A DNA stretch of 10,848 nucleotides. It comes from REEB85 sp018971455. GTDB lineage: Bacteria > Pseudomonadota > Alphaproteobacteria > Acetobacterales > Acetobacteraceae. Under the pieces are notes generated by a model. It saw only the letters and a list, made by a program, of their open reading frames with translations, was not told the DNA's origin and ran no database searches. Below are positions 1-6,489 of the stretch, in pieces. The DNA lies in NCBI GenBank assembly GCA_028871195.1, contig JAGWNT010000112.1, forward strand, positions 1 to 10,848. The letters are read 5' to 3'. The translations under genes and the position numbers were made by a program. Numbering within the stretch: the stretch's first letter is position 1; each line of letters starts with the position of its first letter.

Positions 1-67
1 CCGGCAATCCGCTACGCTCGCCCGGCCAGCATCGTCTCATCGCATCTGCCGCCCGCGGAGAAGCGCC

Positions 68-640
68 ATGTTCGATCGCGACCGATTCATCGCCGAATGC
101 CAGGATGCGGCCAGCCGGAACGCGACGGACGACAATGCCATCCGCGGCGCCGTGCGCGACATTCTTGCCCGCGCGGTCGCCGAGCCCGCCGCCGTGCTGC
201 GCGGCCTCGGCGAGCCCTCCCGCGCCGGCATCGACGTGCTCTACCGCTCGAACCAAATCACCGTGGTTAATCTGGTGTGGGGGCAGCGCATGTCGATCAT
301 GCCGCACAACCACAATATGTGGGCGCTCATCGGCATCTACACCGGACGGGAGGACAACATCTTCTGGCGGCGCATGCCGGGGGCCGATCCGCGCGAGATC
401 ACGGCGGCGGGGGCGCGCTCGCTCTGCGCCGGCGATGTCGATGTCCTCGGCCGCGACATCATCCACTCCGTGCTCAACCCGATCGACCGGCTGACCGGCG
501 CCATCCACATCTACGGCGGCGATTTCGTCGCGGCCGAGCGCAGCCAGTGGGATGCCGAGAACCTGCGCGAGAAACCCTTCGACCACGCCGAGGCGCGCCG
601 CCTCTTCGAGGAGGCGAATATCGGCCCCGGCCGCGCCTAG
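68..640 (+). CDS. Cupin-fold metalloenzyme, cysteine dioxygenase-like (COG5553-type)
   Basis: The 190-residue product is a small soluble protein with no signal peptide or membrane segment. The sequence MPHNHNMW at residues 78-85 supplies H80 and H82. A third histidine, H133, lies in DIIHSVLNP, and another, H147, in GAIHIYGG. The HxH...H spacing on predicted beta strands matches the three-His Fe(II) site of cysteine/thiol dioxygenases and related double-stranded beta-helix proteins. The length is close to that family (about 190-200 residues). I infer a non-heme-iron dioxygenase or related metal-dependent enzyme; the substrate, perhaps a small thiol, cannot be read from sequence. The ATG at 68 is preceded by GGAG (57-60) at 7 bases, a good ribosome-binding site. 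The frame stays open to the window edge, so a longer form is formally possible but unlikely. It stands alone, with a stem-loop directly after its stop. Confidence 0.78.
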   Translation: MFDRDRFIAECQDAASRNATDDNAIRGAVRDILARAVAEPAAVLRGLGEPSRAGIDVLYRSNQITVVNLVWGQRMSIMPHNHNMWALIGIYTGREDNIFWRRMPGADPREITAAGARSLCAGDVDVLGRDIIHSVLNPIDRLTGAIHIYGGDFVAAERSQWDAENLREKPFDHAEARRLFEEANIGPGRA

Positions 641-649
641 TGCACGATC

Positions 650-673
650 CGGCCTGATGGACTCATCAGGCCG
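650..673. terminator. Perfect stem-loop after the cupin gene (terminator-like, no U-tract)
   Basis: CGGCCTGATG (650-659) and CATCAGGCCG (664-673) form a perfect 10-bp stem with a 4-base loop, starting 10 bases after the cupin stop codon. There is no T-run on either strand, so a classical intrinsic terminator is not shown. It may be a transcript 3'-end stabiliser or part of a Rho-dependent end. The position argues for a 3'-end role for the upstream gene. Confidence 0.5.
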
Positions 674-682
674 CATGAAGGT

Positions 683-710
683 GCGCCGGAAAACAGCGAT
701 CCTCCGGCGC
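683..710. other. Second stem-loop in the cupin-DUF3297 spacer
   Basis: GCGCCGGA (683-690) and TCCGGCGC (703-710) form a perfect 8-bp stem around a 12-base loop, ten bases after the first stem-loop. It lies about 95 bases upstream of the DUF3297 start. It could sit in that gene's 5' leader or be part of the preceding transcript end. No T-run follows. Confidence 0.35.
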
Positions 711-805
711 CCGGTTTGGCAGCGGCGGCGGGGACGGCTATCACCATGGCGCCACCTGCCGCCACGGCGCGCACGGGCAGCGCGCCACCAGACGAAAGCC
801 ACGCC

Positions 806-1054
806 ATGACCCAAACCCCGCCCGACCGCCTCTCCAACGACCCGCGCAGCCCCTACTACGACGAGGAGGCGCTGGTGCGCGGCATCGGCATCCGTTTCAA
901 GGGTGTCGAGCGCACCAATGTCGAGGAATACTGCGTCAGCGAGGGCTGGGTGCGGGTGGCCGTCGGCAAGACCGTGGACCGGCACGGCATGCCGCTGACC
1001 ATGAAGCTCACCGGCGCCGTCGAACCCTATTTCCGCGACGACGCGCGCGGCTGA
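806..1054 (+). CDS. DUF3297 family small protein
   Basis: The 82-residue product begins MTQTPPDRLSNDPRSPYYDE and carries the motifs GIGIRFKG, EEYCVSEGWVRV and LTGAVEPYF. I recognise this as the DUF3297 family: small single-domain proteins of about 80 residues, common in proteobacteria, with no established function. The open frame continues upstream to 716, but those 30 residues are Ala/Thr/Pro-rich and unlike the family, whose members start close to the DRLS...PRSPYY motif. The ATG at 806 is therefore preferred even though no strong ribosome-binding site precedes it. One cysteine is present (in EEYCVSEG), and there is no signal peptide or membrane segment. It is convergent with the prpB-like gene, with 15 bases between the two stop codons. 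Confidence 0.8.
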   Translation: MTQTPPDRLSNDPRSPYYDEEALVRGIGIRFKGVERTNVEEYCVSEGWVRVAVGKTVDRHGMPLTMKLTGAVEPYFRDDARG

Positions 1055-1080
1055 GCCCGGCGCCGCCCGTCACGCCGGCT
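1054..1080. terminator. Candidate bidirectional stem-loop between convergent genes
   Basis: AGCC-c-GGCG (1054-1062, one bulged C) pairs with CGCCGGCT (1073-1080) around a 10-base loop. The structure spans the stop codons of both convergent genes (DUF3297 on +, prpB-like on -). No T-run is seen on either side, so terminator function is inferred from position only. Confidence 0.3.
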
Positions 1081-1987
1081 GCGGCATCGCCGTCGGGATC
1101 ACCGTGGTCACGATCGAGGCGTCGAGCGCCTCGTACTGCGCATAGGCGATGGTGGCGTAGAGCTCGGCGCGCGTCTGCATCCGATCGACCATGCCGTGGG
1201 TGCCGCCATCGCGCCGGATCGCCGCGTAGAGATCCTCCTGCGCCTTGTTGGCAACCCGCAGCGAACTCACCGGCCAGATCACCATACGGTAGCCCATCTC
1301 CGCGAACTCGGCCGCAGTGAAGAACGGCGTGCGGCCGAACTCGGTCATGTTGGCGAGCAGGGGCGCGTCCACCCGGCGGGCGAATTCGCGGAACATCTCC
1401 GCCGTGTTCAGCGCCTCGGGGAAGATCGCGTCGGCGCCGGCCTCCAGATACATCCGCGCGCGCGCCACCGCCCCGTCCATCCCCTCGCTTGCCGCCGCGT
1501 CGGTGCGGGCGATCAGGTAGAGGTGCCGGCGGGCCTTGCGGGCGGCCGCCACCTTGGCGGCCATGTCCCGCGCATCGGCCAGCTTCTTGTCGTTCAGATG
1601 GCCGCATTTCTTGGGCAGCAGCTGGTCCTCGATATGTACCGCCGCCGCCCCCGCATCCTCGAAGCTGCGCACCATGTGCATCACGTTCAGCGCCTCGCCG
1701 TAGCCGGTGTCGCCATCCACCAGCACCGGCAGCCCGGTGCGCGCCACCTGGCGGATGAAGAAGCCGACCTCGTCCACCGTGATGATGCCGAGGTCCGGCA
1801 GGCCCATCGAGGCGGTCATCGCAGCACCGGAGAGATAGGCCGCCTCGAACCCCGCCGCCTTGGCCTGCAGGGCCGCCTGCCCGTTATGCGTGCCGGGAAT
1901 GCCCAGAATGCCGCCACGCGCAAGCAGGGCGCGGAAACGCTCCCCGGCGGGCAGGTGCGGCAGGTCGTCGGCGACCAGATAGGTCAT
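1070..1987 (-). CDS. prpB: 2-methylisocitrate lyase, PrpB type (PEP mutase/isocitrate lyase superfamily)
   Basis: The 305-residue product should split 2-methylisocitrate into pyruvate and succinate, the last step of the methylcitrate cycle for propionyl-CoA. It shows the superfamily fold and signature: DGDTGYG at 91-97 (Mg2+-binding aspartates), KKCGH at 126-130 with the catalytic Cys128, IARTD ending at D163, E191, and NMTEFG at 213-218 followed by TPFF. The NMTEFG block and the C-terminal MQTRAELYATIAYAQYE stretch resemble E. coli PrpB more than oxaloacetate decarboxylase or dimethylmalate lyase. Annotation pipelines often mislabel such proteins as carboxyvinyl-carboxyphosphonate phosphorylmutase. 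The ATG at 1987 has GAGGGAG (complement of 1995-2001) 7 bases upstream. That site overlaps the stop codon of the antiporter gene, so translational coupling is likely. No prpC, acnD or prpR lies in view, so substrate choice within the superfamily stays an inference. Confidence 0.8.
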   Translation of the reverse strand: MTYLVADDLPHLPAGERFRALLARGGILGIPGTHNGQAALQAKAAGFEAAYLSGAAMTASMGLPDLGIITVDEVGFFIRQVARTGLPVLVDGDTGYGEALNVMHMVRSFEDAGAAAVHIEDQLLPKKCGHLNDKKLADARDMAAKVAAARKARRHLYLIARTDAAASEGMDGAVARARMYLEAGADAIFPEALNTAEMFREFARRVDAPLLANMTEFGRTPFFTAAEFAEMGYRMVIWPVSSLRVANKAQEDLYAAIRRDGGTHGMVDRMQTRAELYATIAYAQYEALDASIVTTVIPTAMPQPA

Positions 1988-1994
1988 GGGCAGT

Positions 1995-2001
1995 CTCCCT
2001 C
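1995..2001 (-). promoter_or_regulatory. Ribosome-binding site of prpB overlapping the antiporter stop
   Basis: On the minus strand GAGGGAG lies 7 bases before the prpB ATG and shares its first bases with the antiporter stop codon (TGA, complement of 2000-2002). This is the arrangement expected for translational coupling of the two genes. Confidence 0.65.
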
Positions 2002-3415
2002 AGGAAAAGAACACCAGGCTGGCAAGCCCGAGCGCCGGCAGCAGCAATGCCGCCGCCCAGGCGATGTAGCCGAAAAACCCCGGCATGCGTATGCCGCGAT
2101 GCGCGGCGATGGCGCGCACCAGCAGGTTGGGGGCGTTGCCGATATAGGTCAGCCCGCCGAACAGCACCGCGCCGCCGGCAATCGCCTCCAGCACCTGGTG
2201 CCACGCCCCGGCGAGCCGCGCCGCGTCGTCGCCGGCGGCGCGGAAGAACACCAGATAGGTCGGCGCGTTGTCGAGCAGCGCCGAGGCGAGCCCGGTCGTC
2301 CAGAAATAGGCAAGCGGCCGCGGCGCGCCCTGCCCGTCGGCCAGCAACGCCAGCGGGGCCGCCACCGGCCCCCCCGGTCCGGCCGCCAGCATGGCCATCA
2401 GCGGATCGATGGTCACGAACAGGGCGGCGAACAGAATCCCCACCTCGGCCATCGGCGCCCAGGCAAAAAGATTGGCCTCGCGCAGGCGGCGCGGCGTGCC
2501 CCACAGCGAGGCGGCGGCCACGGCGAGGAACACGGCCATGCCGGCCAGCCGCTCCAGCGCGATGCCGGCCCCCAGCACCCGCACCGCGCCCGGGTGCCAC
2601 GCCCCCTGCACCAGCACGCAGGCGAGCACGACGCCGACCAGGCCGACATTCATCCACCCGCGCAGCCGCAGCGGCGCCCGGGGTGGCGCCGCCGGCTCGC
2701 GCGCGGCGAAATGCCGGTCGGTCAGCCAGAACGCCAGCAGCAGCGGCGCCGCCACCGCCAGCATCAGCGGCCCGAGATGGCGCGCCGGCCAGAAGAACGG
2801 CACGCCGCGCAGGAAGCCGAGATAGAGCGGCGGATCGCCCAGCGGCGAAGTCGCGCCGCCGATATTGGCGCAAAGGAGGATGAAGAACACCACCAGATGC
2901 GCGCGCCGCCGCCGGTGCGCGTTGGCGCGCAGCAGCGGATGGATCAGCACCATGGCGACGCCGGTGGTGCCCAGCACGCCGGCGAGCAGCGTGCCGAGCG
3001 CCAGCAGCGCGGTGTTGCCGGCGGGCGTGCCCCACGGCCCGCCCTCGATGACGATGCCCCCGCCGGCGACGAACAGCGCCAGCAGCAGGGTCACGAAGGG
3101 CAGGTATTCCAGCAGCACGGCGTGCCAGGCGAGCCCCGCGGCGCTGCCCAGCCCGGCCAGTGCGGCCTGCGGCGCCAGCAGCGCCAGCGTCCAGAACCCC
3201 GCCACAGCGCCCATCCGATGATGCCAGAAGCGGGGTGCGGCCAGCGGCAGGATAGCGATGGACAGGAGCAGGCCGAGGAAAGGTATGGCCCATGACAGTC
3301 CCGGAACGGCCCCATCGCGGCCCGCCGCATCGGCGGGCAGTGGCCACAGGGTGGCGCAGAGCGCCGCCGCACCCCATATCCCGATGGGTGCGTATCTGCC
3401 GAGGCTCGGTTGCAC
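2000..3415 (-). CDS. Sodium:proton antiporter-family membrane protein (CitMHS_2/NhaD-like)
   Basis: This is a 471-residue polytopic inner-membrane protein with roughly a dozen hydrophobic segments. Recognisable ion-transporter-superfamily blocks are the signal-like hydrophobic N-terminus ending PLPADAAG, IPFLGLLLSIAILPL, CANIGGATSPLGDPPLYLGF, SALLDNAPTYLVFF and TYIGNAPNLLVRA. The paired GGATSPLGDPP and GNAPN motifs fall in the predicted re-entrant hairpins that bind ion and substrate. The family is annotated either as sodium:proton antiporter or as putative citrate transporter, and sequence alone does not settle which. An upstream TTG at 3451 would add 12 residues, but no ribosome-binding site precedes it. 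The GTG at 3415 has AGGGGAGG immediately upstream and is preferred. The gene is first in an operon with the prpB-like gene, 12 bases apart. That pairing makes a carboxylate substrate plausible but unproven. Confidence 0.8.
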   Translation of the reverse strand: MQPSLGRYAPIGIWGAAALCATLWPLPADAAGRDGAVPGLSWAIPFLGLLLSIAILPLAAPRFWHHRMGAVAGFWTLALLAPQAALAGLGSAAGLAWHAVLLEYLPFVTLLLALFVAGGGIVIEGGPWGTPAGNTALLALGTLLAGVLGTTGVAMVLIHPLLRANAHRRRRAHLVVFFILLCANIGGATSPLGDPPLYLGFLRGVPFFWPARHLGPLMLAVAAPLLLAFWLTDRHFAAREPAAPPRAPLRLRGWMNVGLVGVVLACVLVQGAWHPGAVRVLGAGIALERLAGMAVFLAVAAASLWGTPRRLREANLFAWAPMAEVGILFAALFVTIDPLMAMLAAGPGGPVAAPLALLADGQGAPRPLAYFWTTGLASALLDNAPTYLVFFRAAGDDAARLAGAWHQVLEAIAGGAVLFGGLTYIGNAPNLLVRAIAAHRGIRMPGFFGYIAWAAALLLPALGLASLVFFS

Positions 3416-3489
3416 GTCCCCTCCCCTATAAGTAACGTCCCCCCCGCGCAACCGGCCACGCGCGGCACTGACACGGAGCAGAACCCGAC
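3416..3489. promoter_or_regulatory. Divergent intergenic region between the antiporter/prpB and cox operons
   Basis: These 74 bases must hold the leader, and probably promoter parts, of two outward operons. The only AT-rich patch is TATAAG at 3427-3432, a possible -10 element. TTGCAC (3410-3415) is only 11 bases away, too close for a standard -35, and it overlaps the antiporter start. No confident promoter or operator can be named. Control of both operons from one short spacer suggests coordinated regulation, which is inference. GGAG (3475-3478) lies 11 bases before the coxG ATG. Confidence 0.3.
3420..3427 (-). promoter_or_regulatory. Ribosome-binding site that decides the antiporter start
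   Basis: On the minus strand AGGGGAGG ends 4 bases before the GTG at 3415. The alternative TTG at 3451 has only GC-rich sequence with no purine-rich block upstream. This supports the shorter 471-residue form. Confidence 0.5.
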
Positions 3490-4077
3490 ATGGACATGAC
3501 CGGCGAGCGGCGGATTGCAGCGTCGCGCGAGAAGGTATGGGCCGCCCTCAACGACCCCGACATCCTGAAGGCGGCCATCCCCGGCTGCGAGACGCTGGTC
3601 AAGGAATCGGACTCCGACCTGCGCGCCACCGCCTCGGTGAAGATCGGCCCGATCGCCGCCAAATTCGCCGGCAAGGTCCAGCTCCTCGACCTCGATCCGC
3701 CGAACAGCTACCGCATCGCCGGCGAGGGCCAGGGCGGCGTGGCCGGCTTCGCCAAGGGCGGCGCCACCGTGACCCTGACGGCCGACGGCGCCGACACCGT
3801 GCTGGCCTACGACGTCAAGGCGCAGGTCGGCGGCAAGATCGCCCAGCTCGGCGCGCGGCTGATCGACGCCACCGCCAAGCAGATGGCCGATGCCTTCTTC
3901 GACCGCTTCGCCGCCCAGCTCGCCCCCGCCGAGGCCGGGGCCCCCCTGCCCGAGCCGGCGGCGATCGGCCTTCTGGACATGCTGCCGGCGGAGCCGATGG
4001 GCTATCCGCTGGTCGCCTGGGTGGGCGGGGTGATCTTCCTGGCCATCGTGGTGCTGATGTTCGGGGCCCTCCTCTGA
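3490..4077 (+). CDS. coxG: CoxG-like SRPBCC protein with C-terminal membrane anchor
   Basis: The 195-residue product opens MDMTGERRIAASREKVW, then ALNDPDILKAAIPGCE. This is the hallmark N-terminus of CO dehydrogenase subunit G (CoxG/COXG family, START-like SRPBCC fold). The fold runs to about residue 145, including GEGQGGVAGFAKGGATVTL and the closing helix TAKQMADAFFDRFAAQL. A Pro/Ala-rich linker (about 146-172) then leads to a single hydrophobic helix (about 173-195, VAWVGGVIFLAIVVLMF) that should anchor it in the membrane. In the family, CoxG recruits the molybdenum CO dehydrogenase or related hydroxylase to the cytoplasmic membrane, near the quinone pool. It is the first gene of the operon. 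Its TGA shares one base with the ATG of the following coxD-like gene, so the two are probably co-translated. Confidence 0.88.
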   Translation: MDMTGERRIAASREKVWAALNDPDILKAAIPGCETLVKESDSDLRATASVKIGPIAAKFAGKVQLLDLDPPNSYRIAGEGQGGVAGFAKGGATVTLTADGADTVLAYDVKAQVGGKIAQLGARLIDATAKQMADAFFDRFAAQLAPAEAGAPLPEPAAIGLLDMLPAEPMGYPLVAWVGGVIFLAIVVLMFGALL

Positions 4078-4973
4078 TGCAGCCAGGCTCGGTCGCCGAC
4101 ACGCTCGCCCTGCTCGAAGCCGGCGAGTACGTTGCCGACACGGCGCTGGCCACCACCATCTTCCTCGCCCTCTCGATGCAGCGCCCGCTCTTCCTCGAGG
4201 GCGAGCCGGGCACGGGCAAGACCGAGATCGCCAAGGTGCTGGCCGCCGGGCTCGGGCGGCGGCTGGTGCGCCTGCAATGCTATGACGGGCTGGACCTCGC
4301 CGGCGCGGCCTATGAGTGGGACCATGCCCGCCAGCTGATGGCCATCCGCATCGCCGAGGCCGCGGGCGCCACCGAGCGCACCGCGCTGTCCAGCGACATC
4401 TATGCCCGCGAGTTCCTGCAATCCCGCCCGCTGCTCTCGGCCATCGACCCCGACCAGCCGCCGGCCGTGCTGCTGATCGACGAGCTCGACCGCGCCGATG
4501 AGCCGTTCGAGGCCTTCCTGCTCGAGGTGCTGGCCGATTTCCAGCTCACCATCCCCGAATACGGCACCATCCGGGCCGCCACACCCCCCGTGGTGGTGCT
4601 GACCTCCAACCGCACGCGCGAGGTGCACGACGCCATCCGGCGGCGCTGCCTCTATCACTGGGTGGACTACCCGGACGCGAAGCGCGAGCGGCTGATCCTC
4701 GCCCGCAAGGCGCCGGGCGTGGCCGAGAAGCTCTCCGCCGAGATCGTCGCCTTCGTGCAGCGGCTGCGCGGCCAGGACCTCTTCAAGCTGCCCGGCGTGG
4801 CCGAGACGATCGACTGGGCGAGTGCCCTGAACCACCTCAACCAGCACGAGCTGGCGCCGGCCGCGGTGGATGAAACCCTCGGCGTTCTGCTGAAATATCA
4901 AGATGATATCGCGAAAATCAAAGGTGCGGAGGCAGCCCGTCTGATCGGCGAGGCGCGCGCGGCCGCCGCATGA
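4077..4973 (+). CDS. coxD: MoxR-family AAA+ ATPase, CoxD-like
   Basis: The 298-residue product has Walker A GEPGTGKT at residues 42-49 and Walker B LLIDE with D135/E136. Sensor-1 N178 lies in LTSNRTRE, and an RRRCLYHW segment follows, as in MoxR AAA+ proteins. In the CO dehydrogenase system, CoxD is the AAA+ ATPase needed for assembly of the [CuSMoO2] active site. In other hydroxylase clusters the paralogue works with a VWA partner as a maturation chaperone. The ATG at 4077 overlaps the coxG stop by one base. An in-frame extension back to 3537 is only a shadow of coxG and is rejected. The gene ends in an ATGA overlap with the VWA gene. No membrane segment is visible, so it is expected in the cytoplasm. 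CoxD in the strict sense requires a copper-type CODH client, which cannot be shown here. Confidence 0.85.
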   Translation: MQPGSVADTLALLEAGEYVADTALATTIFLALSMQRPLFLEGEPGTGKTEIAKVLAAGLGRRLVRLQCYDGLDLAGAAYEWDHARQLMAIRIAEAAGATERTALSSDIYAREFLQSRPLLSAIDPDQPPAVLLIDELDRADEPFEAFLLEVLADFQLTIPEYGTIRAATPPVVVLTSNRTREVHDAIRRRCLYHWVDYPDAKRERLILARKAPGVAEKLSAEIVAFVQRLRGQDLFKLPGVAETIDWASALNHLNQHELAPAAVDETLGVLLKYQDDIAKIKGAEAARLIGEARAAAA

Positions 4974-6172
4974 CCGCGGGCGGCGCGACATTCGTGGCGA
5001 ATGTCATGCATTTCGCCCGCCTGCTGCGCCGCGCCGGATTGCGCCTGGGCCCGGCCGACACGCTGGCCGCCATCACCGCGCTGAGCCGCATCGACCTCGC
5101 CAGCCGTACCGAAACCCGCGCCGCCCTGCAGGCCACCTTGCTGCGCCGGCACGAGGATGCCGACCTGTTCGCCCAGGCCTTCGCCATGTTCTGGCGCGAC
5201 CCCGAGGCGGCCAGGGCGGCGGCGGCGATGGCACTGATGGAGGGCGGCAAGGAAAAGCCGCCCGAGCGCGCACCGCCCGGCAGCCGGCGCCTGGCCGAGG
5301 CCCTGGCAAAGCCGCGCGAGAAGCGCGAACCGCCGCCCGACAGGCCGCCCGAGATCGAGGCGGTGATGACGGTCTCGGAGCGCGAACGCCTCCAGCAGAT
5401 GGATTTCGAGGCGATGAGCGCCGCCGAGATCGACAACGCGAAATCGGCGATTCGCAAATTGCGATTGCCGCTCGATCTGCGCCGCACCCGTCGCCGGCGA
5501 CCCGATCCGTCCGGCCCGCACACCGATCTGCGCGCGACCATCCGCGCCAGCCTGCGCCAGGGGGGCGAGATCCTCTCCATCGAGAGCAGCCGGCGCACGA
5601 CGCGGCCGCCGCCCCTGGTCGTGCTCTGCGACATTTCCGGCAGCATGAGCCGGTATGCGCAGATTTTGCTGCATTTCCTGCACGCGGTGGCGAATGACCG
5701 GGAGCGCGTCTCGGTGTTCCTGTTCGGCACCCGCCTGTCCAACATCACCCGCCAGCTGCGCCACCGCGACCCCGAAATGGCCTTCCAGATGGTGGCCCAC
5801 GCGGTTCCGGACTGGTCCGGCGGCACGCGCATCGGCGAGGCGCTGGCGATGTTCAACCGCAACTGGGCGCGGCGCGTGCTCGGCCAGGGGGCGGTGGTGC
5901 TGCTGGTGACCGACGGGCTGGACCGCGACGGCGCGCACGGGCTGGCGGAAAACATGGAGCGGCTGCACAAATCCTGCCGCCGGCTGATCTGGCTGAACCC
6001 GCTGTTGCGATGGGATGGGTTCGAGCCCAAATCCCAGGGCATCCGCGCCATGCTGCCGCACGTGGATGAGTTCCGCACCGTGCACAACCTCGCCAGCCTG
6101 GGCGCGCTGGTGGAAACCCTGTCGCGCCCGGGCAATCCGCGCGCGATGGATGCCTGGAGGATCGCCGCATGA
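4970..6172 (+). CDS. coxE: VWA-domain protein, CoxE-like
   Basis: The 400-residue product is a CoxE family VWA protein. The helical N-terminal part (about 1-110) includes FARLLRRAGLRLGPADTLAA and LFAQAFAMFWRDPEAA. It is followed by a charged Pro/Arg/Glu linker (about 90-125) and an Arg-rich segment (LRRTRRRRPDPSG). The C-terminal VWA domain carries a complete MIDAS metal site: DISGSMS beginning at D221, T286 in SGGTRIGEAL, and D315 in LVTDGLDRDG. In this family CoxE partners the MoxR ATPase CoxD, as AAA+/VWA pairs do, to insert metal and sulfur into the hydroxylase active site. The ATG overlaps the coxD stop by 4 bases (ATGA), and the gene ends in the same kind of overlap with the next one. 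The product is cytosolic, with no membrane segment. Confidence 0.85.
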   Translation: MTAGGATFVANVMHFARLLRRAGLRLGPADTLAAITALSRIDLASRTETRAALQATLLRRHEDADLFAQAFAMFWRDPEAARAAAAMALMEGGKEKPPERAPPGSRRLAEALAKPREKREPPPDRPPEIEAVMTVSERERLQQMDFEAMSAAEIDNAKSAIRKLRLPLDLRRTRRRRPDPSGPHTDLRATIRASLRQGGEILSIESSRRTTRPPPLVVLCDISGSMSRYAQILLHFLHAVANDRERVSVFLFGTRLSNITRQLRHRDPEMAFQMVAHAVPDWSGGTRIGEALAMFNRNWARRVLGQGAVVLLVTDGLDRDGAHGLAENMERLHKSCRRLIWLNPLLRWDGFEPKSQGIRAMLPHVDEFRTVHNLASLGALVETLSRPGNPRAMDAWRIAA

Positions 6173-6489
6173 CGCAAGCCGACGACATCCTGTCCGTTGC
6201 CGCCGCGTGGCGGGCAGCGGGCGAGAAAGTGGCGCTGGCCACGGTGACGCAGACCTGGGGCAGCTCCCCCCGCCCGGCCGGCAGCCAGCTTGCCGTGACG
6301 GTCTCGGGCCGGATGGCCGGCTCGGTCAGCGGCGGCTGCATCGAGGGGGCGGTGGCGGAGGCGGCGATGAAGACTATCGAGACCGGCGTGCCGCAGCTGC
6401 TCGATTTCGGCATCACCGACGAGCGCGCCTGGGAGGTGGGGCTGGCCTGCGGCGGCAAGCTAAAGGTGTTCGTGGAGGCGCTGGCATGA
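6169..6489 (+). CDS. XdhC/CoxI-type N-terminal domain protein (split XdhC, part 1)
   Basis: The 106-residue product corresponds to the N-terminal XdhC_CoxI domain alone. Family landmarks are VALATVTQTWGSSPRPAGSQ, SGRMAGSVSGGCIEGAV with its conserved GGC cysteine, and GLACGGKLKVFVEAL. In Rhodobacter XdhC the full protein binds molybdenum cofactor, promotes its sulfuration by a NifS-like enzyme, and hands it to xanthine dehydrogenase. The corresponding cysteine-bearing loop is present here. The protein ends where the family's Rossmann domain would begin, and that domain is the next gene (4-base ATGA overlap). The two products probably form one functional unit. The start is fixed by an ATGA overlap with the VWA gene. 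The split arrangement is common in cox-type clusters and is not a frameshift: each part has its own clean start and stop. Confidence 0.87.
   Translation: MTQADDILSVAAAWRAAGEKVALATVTQTWGSSPRPAGSQLAVTVSGRMAGSVSGGCIEGAVAEAAMKTIETGVPQLLDFGITDERAWEVGLACGGKLKVFVEALA

Noticed and set aside
716..805. N-terminal extension of the DUF3297 protein by 30 residues
   Set aside because: The extra segment is Ala/Thr/Pro-rich and unlike the family, whose members begin near the ATG at 806.
1196..3295. Very long plus-strand open frame (about 700 codons) opposite prpB and the antiporter
   Set aside because: It is full of Arg, His, Gln, Pro and Gly runs with no domain pattern, and it lies antisense to two recognisable genes. 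It is an artefact of third-position GC bias.
3410..3432. TTGCAC...TATAAG as a sigma-70 promoter for coxG
   Set aside because: The spacer is 11 bases, far from the usual 16-18, and the -35 candidate overlaps the antiporter start codon.
4002..6085. Long minus-strand open frames opposite the coxD and coxE genes
   Set aside because: They have low-complexity composition and no recognisable motif. The plus strand encodes Walker and MIDAS motifs in this stretch.
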